DNA of 64,000 nucleotides, from contig NZ_MDVX01000003.1 of the NCBI RefSeq assembly GCF_001719615.1, positions 124,001 through 188,000 of the forward strand, given 5' to 3'. Numbering within the stretch: the first letter of the stretch is position 1; every line of letters begins with the position of its first letter. Positions 26,974 to 35,334 of the stretch are shown in pieces. This DNA comes from Neptunicoccus sediminis. GTDB taxonomy: Bacteria > Pseudomonadota > Alphaproteobacteria > Rhodobacterales > Rhodobacteraceae. A model generated the notes under the pieces. It worked only from the letters and a program-made list of their open reading frames with translations, had not been told where the DNA came from and did no database searches. Both the position numbers and the translations under genes were made by a program.

Positions 26974-27675
26974 TTATCCGTCTTCTTTTGTTTGTGATCC
27001 CCGCGCGAGTTGCTTTGTGACCTCACGGATCAGCTTGCGGCGGATTTTTTCAGGATAATCGGAAAAGCCAAAGGCAGGCATCACGAAGCTGTTTGGGCCT
27101 GCAATGACATTTTTGCGGTAATATTCCGTAAGCTGGGCGGTCTCTCCTTCAATAGACAACCCGTTGATAACATAGCCCGCAGCGGCGAGGATTTCCTTGA
27201 TCTCTTCCGGCGGTGCCCCTTCATTGGAGGTGCCATCACCGGAGACATCAATGACACGACGGGCGCAATCCGACACCGGCGCAAAGTGGTTTGCGGTAAA
27301 GATCAGCGCCTCTCCGATGCCGGTTGAATAATTGCGCCACTGGCGGGGGACGGTTTCAACCGCGCGGGCCAAAGCTTCGACATCCTGCGGCCTACCCAAC
27401 CGTTGCCAGTCCACCACAACAGTTTGCCGCGAACTGCCGGACCACAGAACCACCATCACGGCAGCTTCCTCTGCAAGCAGGGCATCTGCCACCAGCCCGT
27501 CCCGCAGGGCAGCCGCGATCCCGCCCATTTGCAGATCATATTCCCGATCATCCACCGAACCGGAGACATCCACCGCCAGAGCCAGCGCAATGCCGCAGGC
27601 CTGTACGCTCGGCGCGACCAGACAGGACATGGCTGCCAGCGTCAGTCTGTGCAGGTGGTGGCGGGCAGTTTCCAT
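26974..27675 (-). CDS. DUF1194 von Willebrand factor A-like secreted protein
   Basis: 233 residues with an N-terminal signal peptide and a VWA fold. The metal-ion-dependent adhesion site is DVSGS (36-40) with later T and D residues (STGIGEAL, DVSGDGTSNEG). This matches the DUF1194 family common in Rhodobacterales. Likely periplasmic or surface located; partner unknown. It is convergent with tupA and followed on the same strand by nothing, so it is probably a single gene. Confidence 0.87.
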   Translation of the reverse strand: METARHHLHRLTLAAMSCLVAPSVQACGIALALAVDVSGSVDDREYDLQMGGIAAALRDGLVADALLAEEAAVMVVLWSGSSRQTVVVDWQRLGRPQDVEALARAVETVPRQWRNYSTGIGEALIFTANHFAPVSDCARRVIDVSGDGTSNEGAPPEEIKEILAAAGYVINGLSIEGETAQLTEYYRKNVIAGPNSFVMPAFGFSDYPEKIRRKLIREVTKQLARGSQTKEDG

Positions 27676-27740
27676 CAGCGCCCCTTTTCAGCTATGGGGC
27701 CAGTCTAGCCTGCATTCCGTCTCGCGGCAAATTCCAAGGG

Positions 27741-29120
27741 TCAGAAGGTGGATTTGAAACCGATGTTCATCCGCAGGTCCTTTGTGGAATAGATCGGAAC
27801 GGTGGAGTTTGTTCTGCTTGCGCTCAGGTTCAAAGTGGGGGCAAATCCGTAATAATTTACCGCCGGAAACAACAGCGAGACCGCAGCGCGGGCGCGTTCG
27901 TCCACCCGCTGGACGCCACCGATGTTCAGGCGCGGGTAATCTGTGCGCTCTGCCGAAAGGGAGAAGGTCGGCACCACGTCCACCGGCAGGGGCGGCGGAG
28001 AGTAGCTGAGCTGAGCGCCTGCCACACGGCTTTCTACCAGATTGGAGCGCGAGGATGTGTCGCGCAGATAAAGCCCGTATCCAACACGGGCGCGGTTTTT
28101 GAACCGGTGCTGCATATCAAGGGTGAAACTGGCGATATTGGCCGAAGAAATGGCCGCATCAAGCCGGTTTTGCCGTTCCAGCTCTAGCGTGCCGCGCAGC
28201 CTTGCGGTTTTGGAGAGGTGGTAATCCTGAGCGGCACCGACCCGCAGGAAATTGGACAAAGGGCTGCCTCCGTACCAGCTTCGCCCGAGGGCAAGGTCAA
28301 AGCGTGTCGCGCCAAATCCCGGGGATTCGCCGCTGTCGGGGTAAAGCGTTACGCCGGCCTGAACCTCTACCGCGGCATAGGCGAAATCCGAGCCGGTCTT
28401 GCCGGAACCGAGCGCCTTGGACTCGCTTGAGAGTTTGTACGTGGTGCCCGTCGCGCTAAATCCGAGCCGCAGCAGCGTCCTGTCATTCAGCGCCTTATTG
28501 TAACGCGTGGAGATTCCGAGCCGGAAGCCTGTGCCTGAATGGGGTTGGCCGGAGGCTGGCACGCGGAAGGGCAAACCGCCGATCACCAGCGCATCATTGG
28601 TGGATCCGTTGTTGATGTTGGACGACGGAAACACCGAGAAAGACAGGGCCGTGGACAGAAGTTTGCTGCGGCGTACCACGTTGAAATCCCGCTGCGCCAT
28701 CCGGCGCGCCTGCGCATCCGGTGCATTTTGCGCAGCCCGCCGCAGCCAGAATTGCGCCCGCAGTTTGGCCCCGTCGGCAAAATAGGTTTTAGCAACCAGA
28801 TGGGCGGCGTTGAACCTGTGCTCGGGCGTTTCTGCCGCAGACCACGCCTTTAGCGCCGCAGCTTTCGCTGCTTTGGTTTGTCGCAACTGGCGCAATGCTT
28901 CGCCGCGCAGCAGGCTGGCCTCATAGCTGTCAGGATCGCGGGTGTGCAGCGCCTCCGCGATTTGCAGGGCAATATGGGGGCGGTCCTGCTGAAGGGACCG
29001 CCACGCAAAGGCGCGGGCCTCTTGCGGAGACATGGACAGGGGGGCGGCAAAACCGACAGAAACGGCCAACCCGAGGCTGACCGTTCCAAGTGTCACAAGT
29101 CTGGTAAGTAAACGCCGCAT
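27741..29120 (-). CDS. Slam-type surface lipoprotein assembly modifier
   Basis: 459 residues. A signal peptide (residues 1-25) is followed by a TPR-like periplasmic helical region (~30-150: AWRSLQQDRPHIALQIAEALHTRDPDSYEASLLRGEAL) and an outer-membrane beta-barrel of alternating strands ending in the terminal phenylalanine (IGFKSTF). This is the layout of Slam/DUF560, which moves lipoproteins to the outer face of the outer membrane (type XI secretion). The gene directly upstream, 21 bases away, encodes a candidate substrate lipoprotein. Confidence 0.85.
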   Translation of the reverse strand: MRRLLTRLVTLGTVSLGLAVSVGFAAPLSMSPQEARAFAWRSLQQDRPHIALQIAEALHTRDPDSYEASLLRGEALRQLRQTKAAKAAALKAWSAAETPEHRFNAAHLVAKTYFADGAKLRAQFWLRRAAQNAPDAQARRMAQRDFNVVRRSKLLSTALSFSVFPSSNINNGSTNDALVIGGLPFRVPASGQPHSGTGFRLGISTRYNKALNDRTLLRLGFSATGTTYKLSSESKALGSGKTGSDFAYAAVEVQAGVTLYPDSGESPGFGATRFDLALGRSWYGGSPLSNFLRVGAAQDYHLSKTARLRGTLELERQNRLDAAISSANIASFTLDMQHRFKNRARVGYGLYLRDTSSRSNLVESRVAGAQLSYSPPPLPVDVVPTFSLSAERTDYPRLNIGGVQRVDERARAAVSLLFPAVNYYGFAPTLNLSASRTNSTVPIYSTKDLRMNIGFKSTF

Positions 29121-29141
29121 CCCCCGCGCGGTCCTTTACGA

Positions 29142-29990
29142 TTATCGTTCGACGGCTGTGAAAACGCCCAATTCACGGGTGGCGTCCCGTTCAAGGATTA
29201 GATAGCCCGCTGTTTCATCCGCGTTATCGCCGCCAAGGATACCCGAATAGGTTCCTTCGGAGGTAACATCATCATTTGTTTGGGATACCGAACCGTTGAA
29301 GACGCCAGAACTGCGGTCGATCGCTGTATTGGCCAGCGTAATATCTGTTCCCGCGCCCACACCCAGTTCATCTTCGGTCACGCGGCGTTTGGTGATTCTG
29401 CCGCGAATTGTGTCATCTGAGAAATCGGCTTCCAGTTCTGCATCGCCAACAATAACGTCCATGCCGCCGGATTCTTCACTGGTCCGTGTGCCAAGGTATT
29501 CACCTTCGTAAAAAGCCCGCTGGTTTTCGGTTGGCAGGGTGGTGGTGCCAGTGCGTGTGTAAGCTGCGCCGCTGTAACCGTGATCTTTGTATTCGCCGCT
29601 ATTCACCACAATTACAGAAACTGCGCCGCTGTCCGTTTCTCGGGTGTAAGCGGTGTAATCGTCAAAGCCGCGTTTGCTGGAGTAAGCTCGGTAGGCGCTT
29701 TCATCACGGCTGGCGGTGCGGTCAAGACGGCTTTCGAAAACTTCATCGTCGAACGGAATCTTTTCGACAATGATCTGGTCTGCGTCGCTGTCATATTCCA
29801 GACGGGTTGCCTGATTGTCGCCCTCCAGCAGGATATGGGCTGGTCCGGTATCAATGACAACTTCTTCTTCGGTGCCACCATCGGTGCCGCCGGTTGTGTC
29901 GCCTGTTTCATCGGACGCGCTGTCAGTTGAGCCACCACATGCGGATAAGAACACAGCCACGGACGCTGCTGCTGCCAATGAGAATCTCAT
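29142..29990 (-). CDS. Lipoprotein with TbpB-like barrel, likely Slam substrate
   Basis: 282 residues from ATG 29990. A lipobox FLSAC puts the lipidated cysteine at residue 18, followed by a flexible linker rich in Ser, Thr, Gly, Asp and Glu. The C-terminal half carries a beta-barrel of the transferrin-binding-protein type (YEGEYLGTRTSE, AELEADFSDDTIRGRIT, GVFNGSVS, GTYSGILGGDNADETAGYLI). Such barrels are recognised by Slam proteins. The Slam gene lies 21 bases downstream in the same operon. The ligand is unknown; the longer N-terminus is noncoding. Confidence 0.85.
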   Translation of the reverse strand: MRFSLAAAASVAVFLSACGGSTDSASDETGDTTGGTDGGTEEEVVIDTGPAHILLEGDNQATRLEYDSDADQIIVEKIPFDDEVFESRLDRTASRDESAYRAYSSKRGFDDYTAYTRETDSGAVSVIVVNSGEYKDHGYSGAAYTRTGTTTLPTENQRAFYEGEYLGTRTSEESGGMDVIVGDAELEADFSDDTIRGRITKRRVTEDELGVGAGTDITLANTAIDRSSGVFNGSVSQTNDDVTSEGTYSGILGGDNADETAGYLILERDATRELGVFTAVER

Positions 29991-30216
29991 TTTCAATTCC
30001 TGCTTTTTTTTGTTTTTTAACTGCCTCGTTGTCCCCACTAACCGGAAAGCTGCGGATTCTGTCAATCTTTTCAAACTCTCGGGTGGTGAACCTGTTGCAA
30101 AACTATCGCGGGCTGTGACTTTGGAATTTTCCGCAGTTTCCGCCACATATCGAGTTTATTGAACGCAGACTTCTAGATATAGTGGCCAGCGAGTCAGGAA
30201 CACAGGAACACAGCAG

Positions 30217-31131
30217 ATGCCACTTACCCCGGAACAGCAGGCCGAAATCAGCGAACAACGGGCGCAATCCGCGCCGACCCGCCGTGTGGTTGCACCGGGA
30301 ATGGAGCAGCATCTCTATACCGCGCAGCCGGTTCTGGACCACGGGTTTGTGCGGGTGATCGACTATATGGGCGATGATGCGGCGATCACGCAGGCGGCCC
30401 GTGTGTCCTATGGCAAGGGCACCAAAGCGGTGCAAAATGACGAAGGTCTGATCCGCTATCTGATGCGGCACTGGCATTCTACCCCGTTTGAGATGTGCGA
30501 GATCAAGCTGCACGTCAAACTGCCGGTTTTCGTGGCCCGCCAGTGGATTCGCCATCGCACCGCGAATGTGAACGAATATTCCGCGCGGTATTCGATTCTG
30601 GACCGTGAGTTCTATATCCCCGCCGAAGAACATCTCGCCAAGCAGAGCGTGATCAACAATCAGGGGCGCGGCGATACGCTGGTCGGGGAAGATGCGCAGC
30701 GGGTGCTTGAGATGCTCAAGGCAGACAGTGCGCGGGCCTATGACAATTACGCCACGATGATCGACGAGGGCGAAGACGGTAACGGCATCGCGCTGGCCCG
30801 AGAACTGGCGCGGATGAACCTGCCTGCCAACATCTATACCCAGTGGTATTGGAAGGTAGATCTGCACAACCTGTTCCACTTCCTGCGGCTGCGGGCAGAT
30901 TCCCACGCCCAGTACGAAATCCGCGTCTATGCCGAAGAAATCTGTCGCCTTGTGGCAGATTGGGTGCCCTACGCCTACAAAGCCTTTGAGGATTACCGTC
31001 TGGGTGGCGCACAACTGTCCCAGCCCGCGGTAGAAGCCCTGCGCAAGATGCTGAAAGGCGAAAAGGTCGAAGCCGCAGATGTAGGCATGAGCGCACGGGA
31101 ATGGCGCGAGTTTATGGATATTGTCAGCTAG
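30217..31131 (+). CDS. thyX: FAD-dependent thymidylate synthase
   Basis: 304-residue flavin-dependent enzyme making dTMP from dUMP with methylenetetrahydrofolate. The signature [13 protein letters not shown] (residues ~112-124) is complete, and the helical region [33 protein letters not shown] matches the C-terminal dUMP/FAD site. The length is slightly above the typical ~220-300 because of an N-terminal extension of about 25 residues. Single gene. Confidence 0.95.
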   Translation: MPLTPEQQAEISEQRAQSAPTRRVVAPGMEQHLYTAQPVLDHGFVRVIDYMGDDAAITQAARVSYGKGTKAVQNDEGLIRYLMRHWHSTPFEMCEIKLHVKLPVFVARQWIRHRTANVNEYSARYSILDREFYIPAEEHLAKQSVINNQGRGDTLVGEDAQRVLEMLKADSARAYDNYATMIDEGEDGNGIALARELARMNLPANIYTQWYWKVDLHNLFHFLRLRADSHAQYEIRVYAEEICRLVADWVPYAYKAFEDYRLGGAQLSQPAVEALRKMLKGEKVEAADVGMSAREWREFMDIVS

Positions 31132-31296
31132 GCGGTTCCTAAAGCGAGAGTGCGACGCGAGGGCGGCCTGCCTGTGGGCATGGCGGACAAAACGGATCTT
31201 GCATGGTTTATGTCACTGCCCAATTTACAACTCTAGCGGCAGGTCGCATCCAAGATACGAATTTGTATACGGGATTACTTTGTGGAAGCAGTCTAA

Positions 31297-32268
31297 ATGA
31301 CCTCCAGAACCAAAAAGCAGCATTTTGTACCACGATTCTATTTGGTTAAATTTTGCGATCCGGAGGGGTTTGTTTGGACTTACTCAGGTGGGGATGAACC
31401 GCGTGGAAACAAAGCAGAAGCTACTGCCGTCGAGACGAATTTCTATAGCCCAATCGGCGCAGACGGCGAACGCTTTGATGAGGCTGAAGAATTTCTGGCA
31501 GTTATTGAAGGTAACGCCGCACCTCTCTGGGGTGAACTCTGTGCGGGCAAAGTTTTGAAAGGTGAAAAACGTGAACACGTTGCACTGTTCCTAGCTGCCC
31601 AATACTTGCGTTCGCCCTCTACCGTCCGTGCTGGTGCCGAAATGATGGCCATGGTCGCACATCACACGTCTCAATTCATCGCCACTGATAAAGATTTTTA
31701 TGATCAATCTGTCGACAACTACGAAGAGGAAACCGGCAAAAGAATTTCTCGCAAAGAACGCGAAAAGATGCGCAAATTATTGAGTGACTCTAACAACTTT
31801 TGCATTAATGTTCTGCGTTCAGCCGGCCTGCCGGTGCTCGGCACTATAGGAGATCTCGCGAACATTTTCCTGAACATGAAATGGGTAGTTGGACGCAGCG
31901 AGGACCAGCATCTAATTACATCGGACAGTCCGGTCACTCGGATTTCTGACCCCAAAACTCATAATAAGGTCTATGGCGACGGCGCGTTTGCAAATAAGAC
32001 AGTAAGGGTCGGCTTTCCGCTTACACCCTCACGTGTCTTGGAACTGACATGGCAGGGTGAAGAGAAGGAGCGGTTGGTGGAAATACCGAAAAAAATGGCT
32101 CGAGAGATGAATGGGATCAGGGCGGCGCAGGCCGAACGTTTCGTATATGCCTCGAAAAGCGATTTTGGAATAGAGAAACTATGCAGAAAATGGTTGGAGC
32201 CAGAGAGGTTGAACAAGGTTGTAACGGGTATTAACACACCTTCAATTCAAGTTAAGCGGAAGTTCTAG
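31297..32268 (+). CDS. DUF4238 protein, AT-rich
   Basis: 323 residues; the N-terminus KKQHFVPRFYLVKF is the hallmark of DUF4238, and the later block LITSDSPVTR is also conserved in the family. Function unknown. It is visibly more AT-rich than flanking genes, uses AGA, ATA and AAA codons, and stands alone in a low-coding 1.4 kb stretch, so it looks horizontally acquired. DUF4238 genes are often accessory and scattered; a defence role is possible but there is no direct evidence here. Confidence 0.82.
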   Translation: MTSRTKKQHFVPRFYLVKFCDPEGFVWTYSGGDEPRGNKAEATAVETNFYSPIGADGERFDEAEEFLAVIEGNAAPLWGELCAGKVLKGEKREHVALFLAAQYLRSPSTVRAGAEMMAMVAHHTSQFIATDKDFYDQSVDNYEEETGKRISRKEREKMRKLLSDSNNFCINVLRSAGLPVLGTIGDLANIFLNMKWVVGRSEDQHLITSDSPVTRISDPKTHNKVYGDGAFANKTVRVGFPLTPSRVLELTWQGEEKERLVEIPKKMAREMNGIRAAQAERFVYASKSDFGIEKLCRKWLEPERLNKVVTGINTPSIQVKRKF

Positions 32269-32537
32269 CGGGTACGGGTTCCGAAAAGTGGCCTCCGCGC
32301 AAACCGCAGCATTAATCAATTTGGGCTTAAACCGGACAATGCGCTTAAAAGCTCTGAAGCGATCAACTGCCCCAAATGATGCACTAGGACGAAGCTTCCC
32401 GTCCGTTTTTATGGCGAACACGCTTGGTTCAACCAAGTTCCGACCGGGACATTGCGCTTGTGTTATGCGGCATCTGCATGACCGCACTGCAATAATCCAC
32501 ACTTGTTTCCAACCAATCGCAGGCCGATAGTCATACC

Positions 32538-32900
32538 ATGATGACCTTTGGTTCCATTTCCCTGCGCACTCTCCGCGTGCTCTGCCTGATGATATTGGCT
32601 GTTGCACTGGCGGGGAGTTTTGGCGCGGTTAGCGGATGGGACGACACGGCCCGCGCAACCCTGACAGAGCGGTTGGACACGCCAGAGCGCAGTATCGCGC
32701 AGGGCGGCAGACAGGCTGTGCTGGCGCTGGCGAGCGATGATGTGCAGGGCGGGGATGATCCCCTGTCAGGGCTGGTCGGGCGGACAGTTTTTGACCCTGC
32801 GCAGGGCGTGCGGCTTGCTGTAACAAGCAGCAAAGCGAATTTGCGGGGACAGCGGTTCTGCCAGCAAACCCCGATCCGTGCGCCGCCTATTCCTGTGTAA
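32538..32900 (+). CDS. Small secreted or membrane hypothetical protein
   Basis: 120 residues beginning with a signal-like or membrane helix (LRVLCLMILAVALAGSFGAVSG). The rest is polar with no family I recognise. The frame lies opposite a longer minus-strand ORF that looks less protein-like. Codon use fits the genome. The ribosome site is weak. Accepted on the signal sequence and composition. Confidence 0.5.
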   Translation: MMTFGSISLRTLRVLCLMILAVALAGSFGAVSGWDDTARATLTERLDTPERSIAQGGRQAVLALASDDVQGGDDPLSGLVGRTVFDPAQGVRLAVTSSKANLRGQRFCQQTPIRAPPIPV

Positions 32901-32977
32901 TCGCCCCTTTTCAGGGGATCGCAGCCGGACCGATAAAACCTCCGGCGCAACCTGATCACACAGTTGAGAGAAAACAC

Positions 32978-33082
32978 ATGAAAGACAACAGTCGGACGCA
33001 TATCCTCGCGTCCTGGATCCTGAGCATCGTCATGATGGCTCTGCTGGTCGGACTTGGCCAGCTCGCGCTTGATCTGCTTTAA
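32978..33082 (+). CDS. Single-pass small membrane protein, 34 residues
   Basis: ATG 32978 to TAA, 34 residues, behind a GAGAG ribosome site: a short polar start (KDNSRTH) and one hydrophobic helix (ILASWILSIVMMALLVGLGQLALDLL). It lies 78 bases after the 120-residue ORF, perhaps in one transcript. No recognised family; accepted because the hydrophobic pattern and ribosome site are better than chance. Confidence 0.4.
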   Translation: MKDNSRTHILASWILSIVMMALLVGLGQLALDLL

Positions 33083-33132
33083 GCGCGGCGCATTTGAAAA
33101 AACTGCGGTGGCGGCAGGATGGCGGCCACTGC

Positions 33133-34104
33133 CTAGGGTGCGATCATCCATTCCCCATCTGGCCAGAAGGCGTGGAAAGCAAAGGCAAACATTACGTCAT
33201 GGACCACGTCACGGCCCTGCGCATCCCGCACGCGGATCGTGCCCACATCCCTGCCACGGGCGATCTCCCCCGTATCTAGGGCCGAGGCCTGACCTGATTC
33301 CCAACTGATATGAACCCCGGCTTCCGAAACGCCTCCGGCTGCGCGCACACGGGCCACCGGCCACGCCCTGTTGCCGACCCTGACCACCCGCGCGACAGGG
33401 GCGATGCCGTGAGGCGGCATTTCCCCGTTATACAGGAACGGACGGGCAGAGCTGTCATAGCCCTGATACGGATTGCGTCCGTAGGGGCGACCAGCAGCGG
33501 GCTGTTGCATGACCAGACCGGAGGCACCGTTGCGGGTTTTGAATTCCCGCCAGCTTTCCATCCAGCCCGGCAGCATGGTCAGTTCTGTTCCCGTCAGATC
33601 CCCCACAATGGCAAGGCCAACTGCCTGTTGCCACCAGCTTTCGGTCTCGCGGTCAAACATCACCATATCGGAATTCCGCAGCTTGCCAGACACCCCGAAA
33701 GTCAACACACCGTGGGCTGTGCGCCGATCAAAGGTCACAGCCGAATTACACAGCGGGCAGAAGGTGACGGCAACCGGAACGCCGCCGATCGAGTCGTTTA
33801 CGATTTCGTGCCAGATCAGATAGCGGATCGGATAGGCCCGCTCGGGCTGACCCGACAGCGCGACTGTCATCACAGGTTCATTCGGTTGCAGGGTGGTCTC
33901 GGCAGAGGTTTCATGAAATTTGGGCGCATCAATCGCCGGAATTCCGTCACGCGGCGGCCCGCCGGATTGAATTTCTGCCCAATTGTCGACGGTTTTCCTG
34001 CTAAAATCAGTGCCCGGCCATTCCCGTTTCCAGACATCGGGTTGCGACACAACAGGCGAAGCCACCAGAAACGCGGCGGCGAACAAGGGTATGAAACGGT
34101 GCAT
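33133..34104 (-). CDS. DUF3179 secreted protein
   Basis: 323 residues with a signal peptide (HRFIPLFAAAFLVASPVVSQ). The DUF3179 blocks are clear: AYPIRYLIWHEIVNDSIGGVPVAVTFCPLCNSAVTFDR (with CxxC), SGKLRNSDMVMFDRETESWWQQ and the YQGYDSS region. The start at 34104 has a strong GGGAGGAAAG site; the longer frame is noncoding. Periplasmic or extracellular; biochemical function not established for the family. Confidence 0.88.
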   Translation of the reverse strand: MHRFIPLFAAAFLVASPVVSQPDVWKREWPGTDFSRKTVDNWAEIQSGGPPRDGIPAIDAPKFHETSAETTLQPNEPVMTVALSGQPERAYPIRYLIWHEIVNDSIGGVPVAVTFCPLCNSAVTFDRRTAHGVLTFGVSGKLRNSDMVMFDRETESWWQQAVGLAIVGDLTGTELTMLPGWMESWREFKTRNGASGLVMQQPAAGRPYGRNPYQGYDSSARPFLYNGEMPPHGIAPVARVVRVGNRAWPVARVRAAGGVSEAGVHISWESGQASALDTGEIARGRDVGTIRVRDAQGRDVVHDVMFAFAFHAFWPDGEWMIAP

Positions 34105-34327
34105 ATCTTTCCTCCCAGATAGATGACGCGGTCTGCCAAAGGATGCCCGCGCAATGCCCGTCTGCATAGTCCAACCACGGCATTGTGAAATCGCGGCATC
34201 CTTGGTCAAAGCCGCGTCATTCCGGCAAACCCCGCGCGGGTGGGGAAGAAAACAGGCCAAAGGAGCCGATTTTTTCTCCATTTTACTCTTGCAGCCCGAA
34301 AGCTGTGGCGCTAAATACAGCCACAGT

Positions 34328-34402
34328 TGGGACGTGGCCTAGTGGTAGGGCAACGCTTTTTGGTAGCGCAGATCGTAGGTTCGAATCCTACCGTCCCAGC
34401 CA
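34328..34402 (+). tRNA. tRNA-Gln (UUG), copy 1
   Basis: Full cloverleaf with perfect 7-base-pair acceptor stem TGGGACG/CGTCCCA, anticodon stem ACGCT/AGCGC flanking loop TTTTGGT (anticodon TTG, reads CAA/CAG), T-arm GTAGG-TTCGAAT-CCTAC, discriminator G, CCA encoded. Identical to the copy on the other strand at 35162. Confidence 0.96.
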
Positions 34403-34622
34403 ACTTTCTTAAAATAGTCGTTTTGTGGTCAGGTTAAGACCTGCATGTTTTTGCGTTACACCTAGCATGCTTGTCGTTTTGCCGATGCCGTACAAAATTT
34501 CTCTAATTAAGCGGACACTCGCAATACTAGACTTGTCAATCTTAGGTTTAGTTAATAGCTTGCCCCAGTCCGAATAAGTTTTTTCTTTTTTGACACAAAA
34601 TGATAATATCCGGAGAGTATTC

Positions 34623-34937
34623 ATGTTTCGATTTGTTCTATTGGCCAGCATTGCTTTGGCAGCTTGTACACAAACTGCAGTGACAAACTACAATGGGAAC
34701 AGCATTCGTATCCAATCAAGTAGTAGGAATATTACGCAAGAGGTCCTATCGGAAGCCCAACGAATTTGTTGGACGCAAGGACTTCAAGCAGAATTTGCGT
34801 CAACACTATCTCGTTCTACCGACTATTTTACCTACAACCACCTTTTCCTTTGTCTGACACGAGCAAAACCAAATGCAGGTTTGCCGAGAGCTGCAGTCAG
34901 CTCACCCAGTTATTTGGAAACCACATCTACGCTTTAG
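34623..34937 (+). CDS. Small lipoprotein in tRNA-flanked AT-rich segment
   Basis: 104 residues from ATG 34623 behind GGAGAG. A lipoprotein signal FVLLASIALAAC gives lipidated Cys15. The mature part (VTNYNGNSIRIQ, EVLSEAQRICWTQGLQAEF, YFTYNHLFLCL) is not a family I can name; the two later cysteines might form a disulfide. Its base composition is AT-rich compared with the region. It is the only credible gene between two inverted identical tRNA-Gln genes, so it may be cargo of a transfer or duplication event. Confidence 0.65.
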   Translation: MFRFVLLASIALAACTQTAVTNYNGNSIRIQSSSRNITQEVLSEAQRICWTQGLQAEFASTLSRSTDYFTYNHLFLCLTRAKPNAGLPRAAVSSPSYLETTSTL

Positions 34938-35161
34938 GAACGATAACCGGACGGGAAGTTGGCTAATGTCATTTTTTTCACATCACCGAAGATTTTACAG
35001 CTAGGCTATTAACAGGTGCAGACTATGGACCTGTTACAGTCCTGTACGGCACCTCACCACCCGCAAGTGTAGGATAAAAATCAATTCATTAAAAAATAAG
35101 AACTGCAGCCAAGAGCTTTCGCATAGACTGGCGGCTTTTTAAAAGTGGATATGAAAGAAAC

Positions 35162-35236
35162 TGGCTGGGACGGTAGGATTCGAACCTACGATCTGCGCTA
35201 CCAAAAAGCGTTGCCCTACCACTAGGCCACGTCCCA
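35162..35236 (-). tRNA. tRNA-Gln (UUG), copy 2
   Basis: Base-for-base identical to copy 1 (34328-34402) but on the minus strand, again with CCA encoded and anticodon TTG. Two convergent-facing copies of the same tRNA less than 1 kb apart are unusual. Confidence 0.96.
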
Positions 35237-35334
35237 ACTGGGGCGCTGTTTAACCTTAACCTTGCCGGTCTGCAAAGGGTAAATTGCGAAAAACGACCAC
35301 TTGTTTTGCGCGGGGCTGCTGGATAAGGCAGGGC

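Larger units (their letters stand above)
34324..35240. repeat. 79-base inverted repeat carrying tRNA-Gln in each arm
   Basis: The arms 34324-34402 and 35162-35240 are exact reverse complements. Each consists of CAGT followed by the full 75-base tRNA-Gln gene with CCA; similarity continues loosely (TTTCTT) just beyond. The 759 bases between them are AT-rich and hold one lipoprotein gene. Flanks outside the arms are not similar beyond a few bases. Confidence 0.9.

Noticed and set aside
26933-26976. 13-base direct repeat GAAGGCGGATTTA after tupA
   Set aside because: Only two copies, no symmetry or terminator form; likely a small local duplication.
32531-33151. 206-residue minus-strand ORF opposite the small secreted ORF
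   Set aside because: No signal or motif, and an Arg- and Pro-rich antisense look; the plus-strand reading has a signal peptide.
34409-34651. 80-residue minus-strand ORF in the tRNA-flanked segment
   Set aside because: It has no recognised family or ribosome site and overlaps the lipoprotein start, which has a good ribosome site and lipobox; judged chance in AT-rich DNA.
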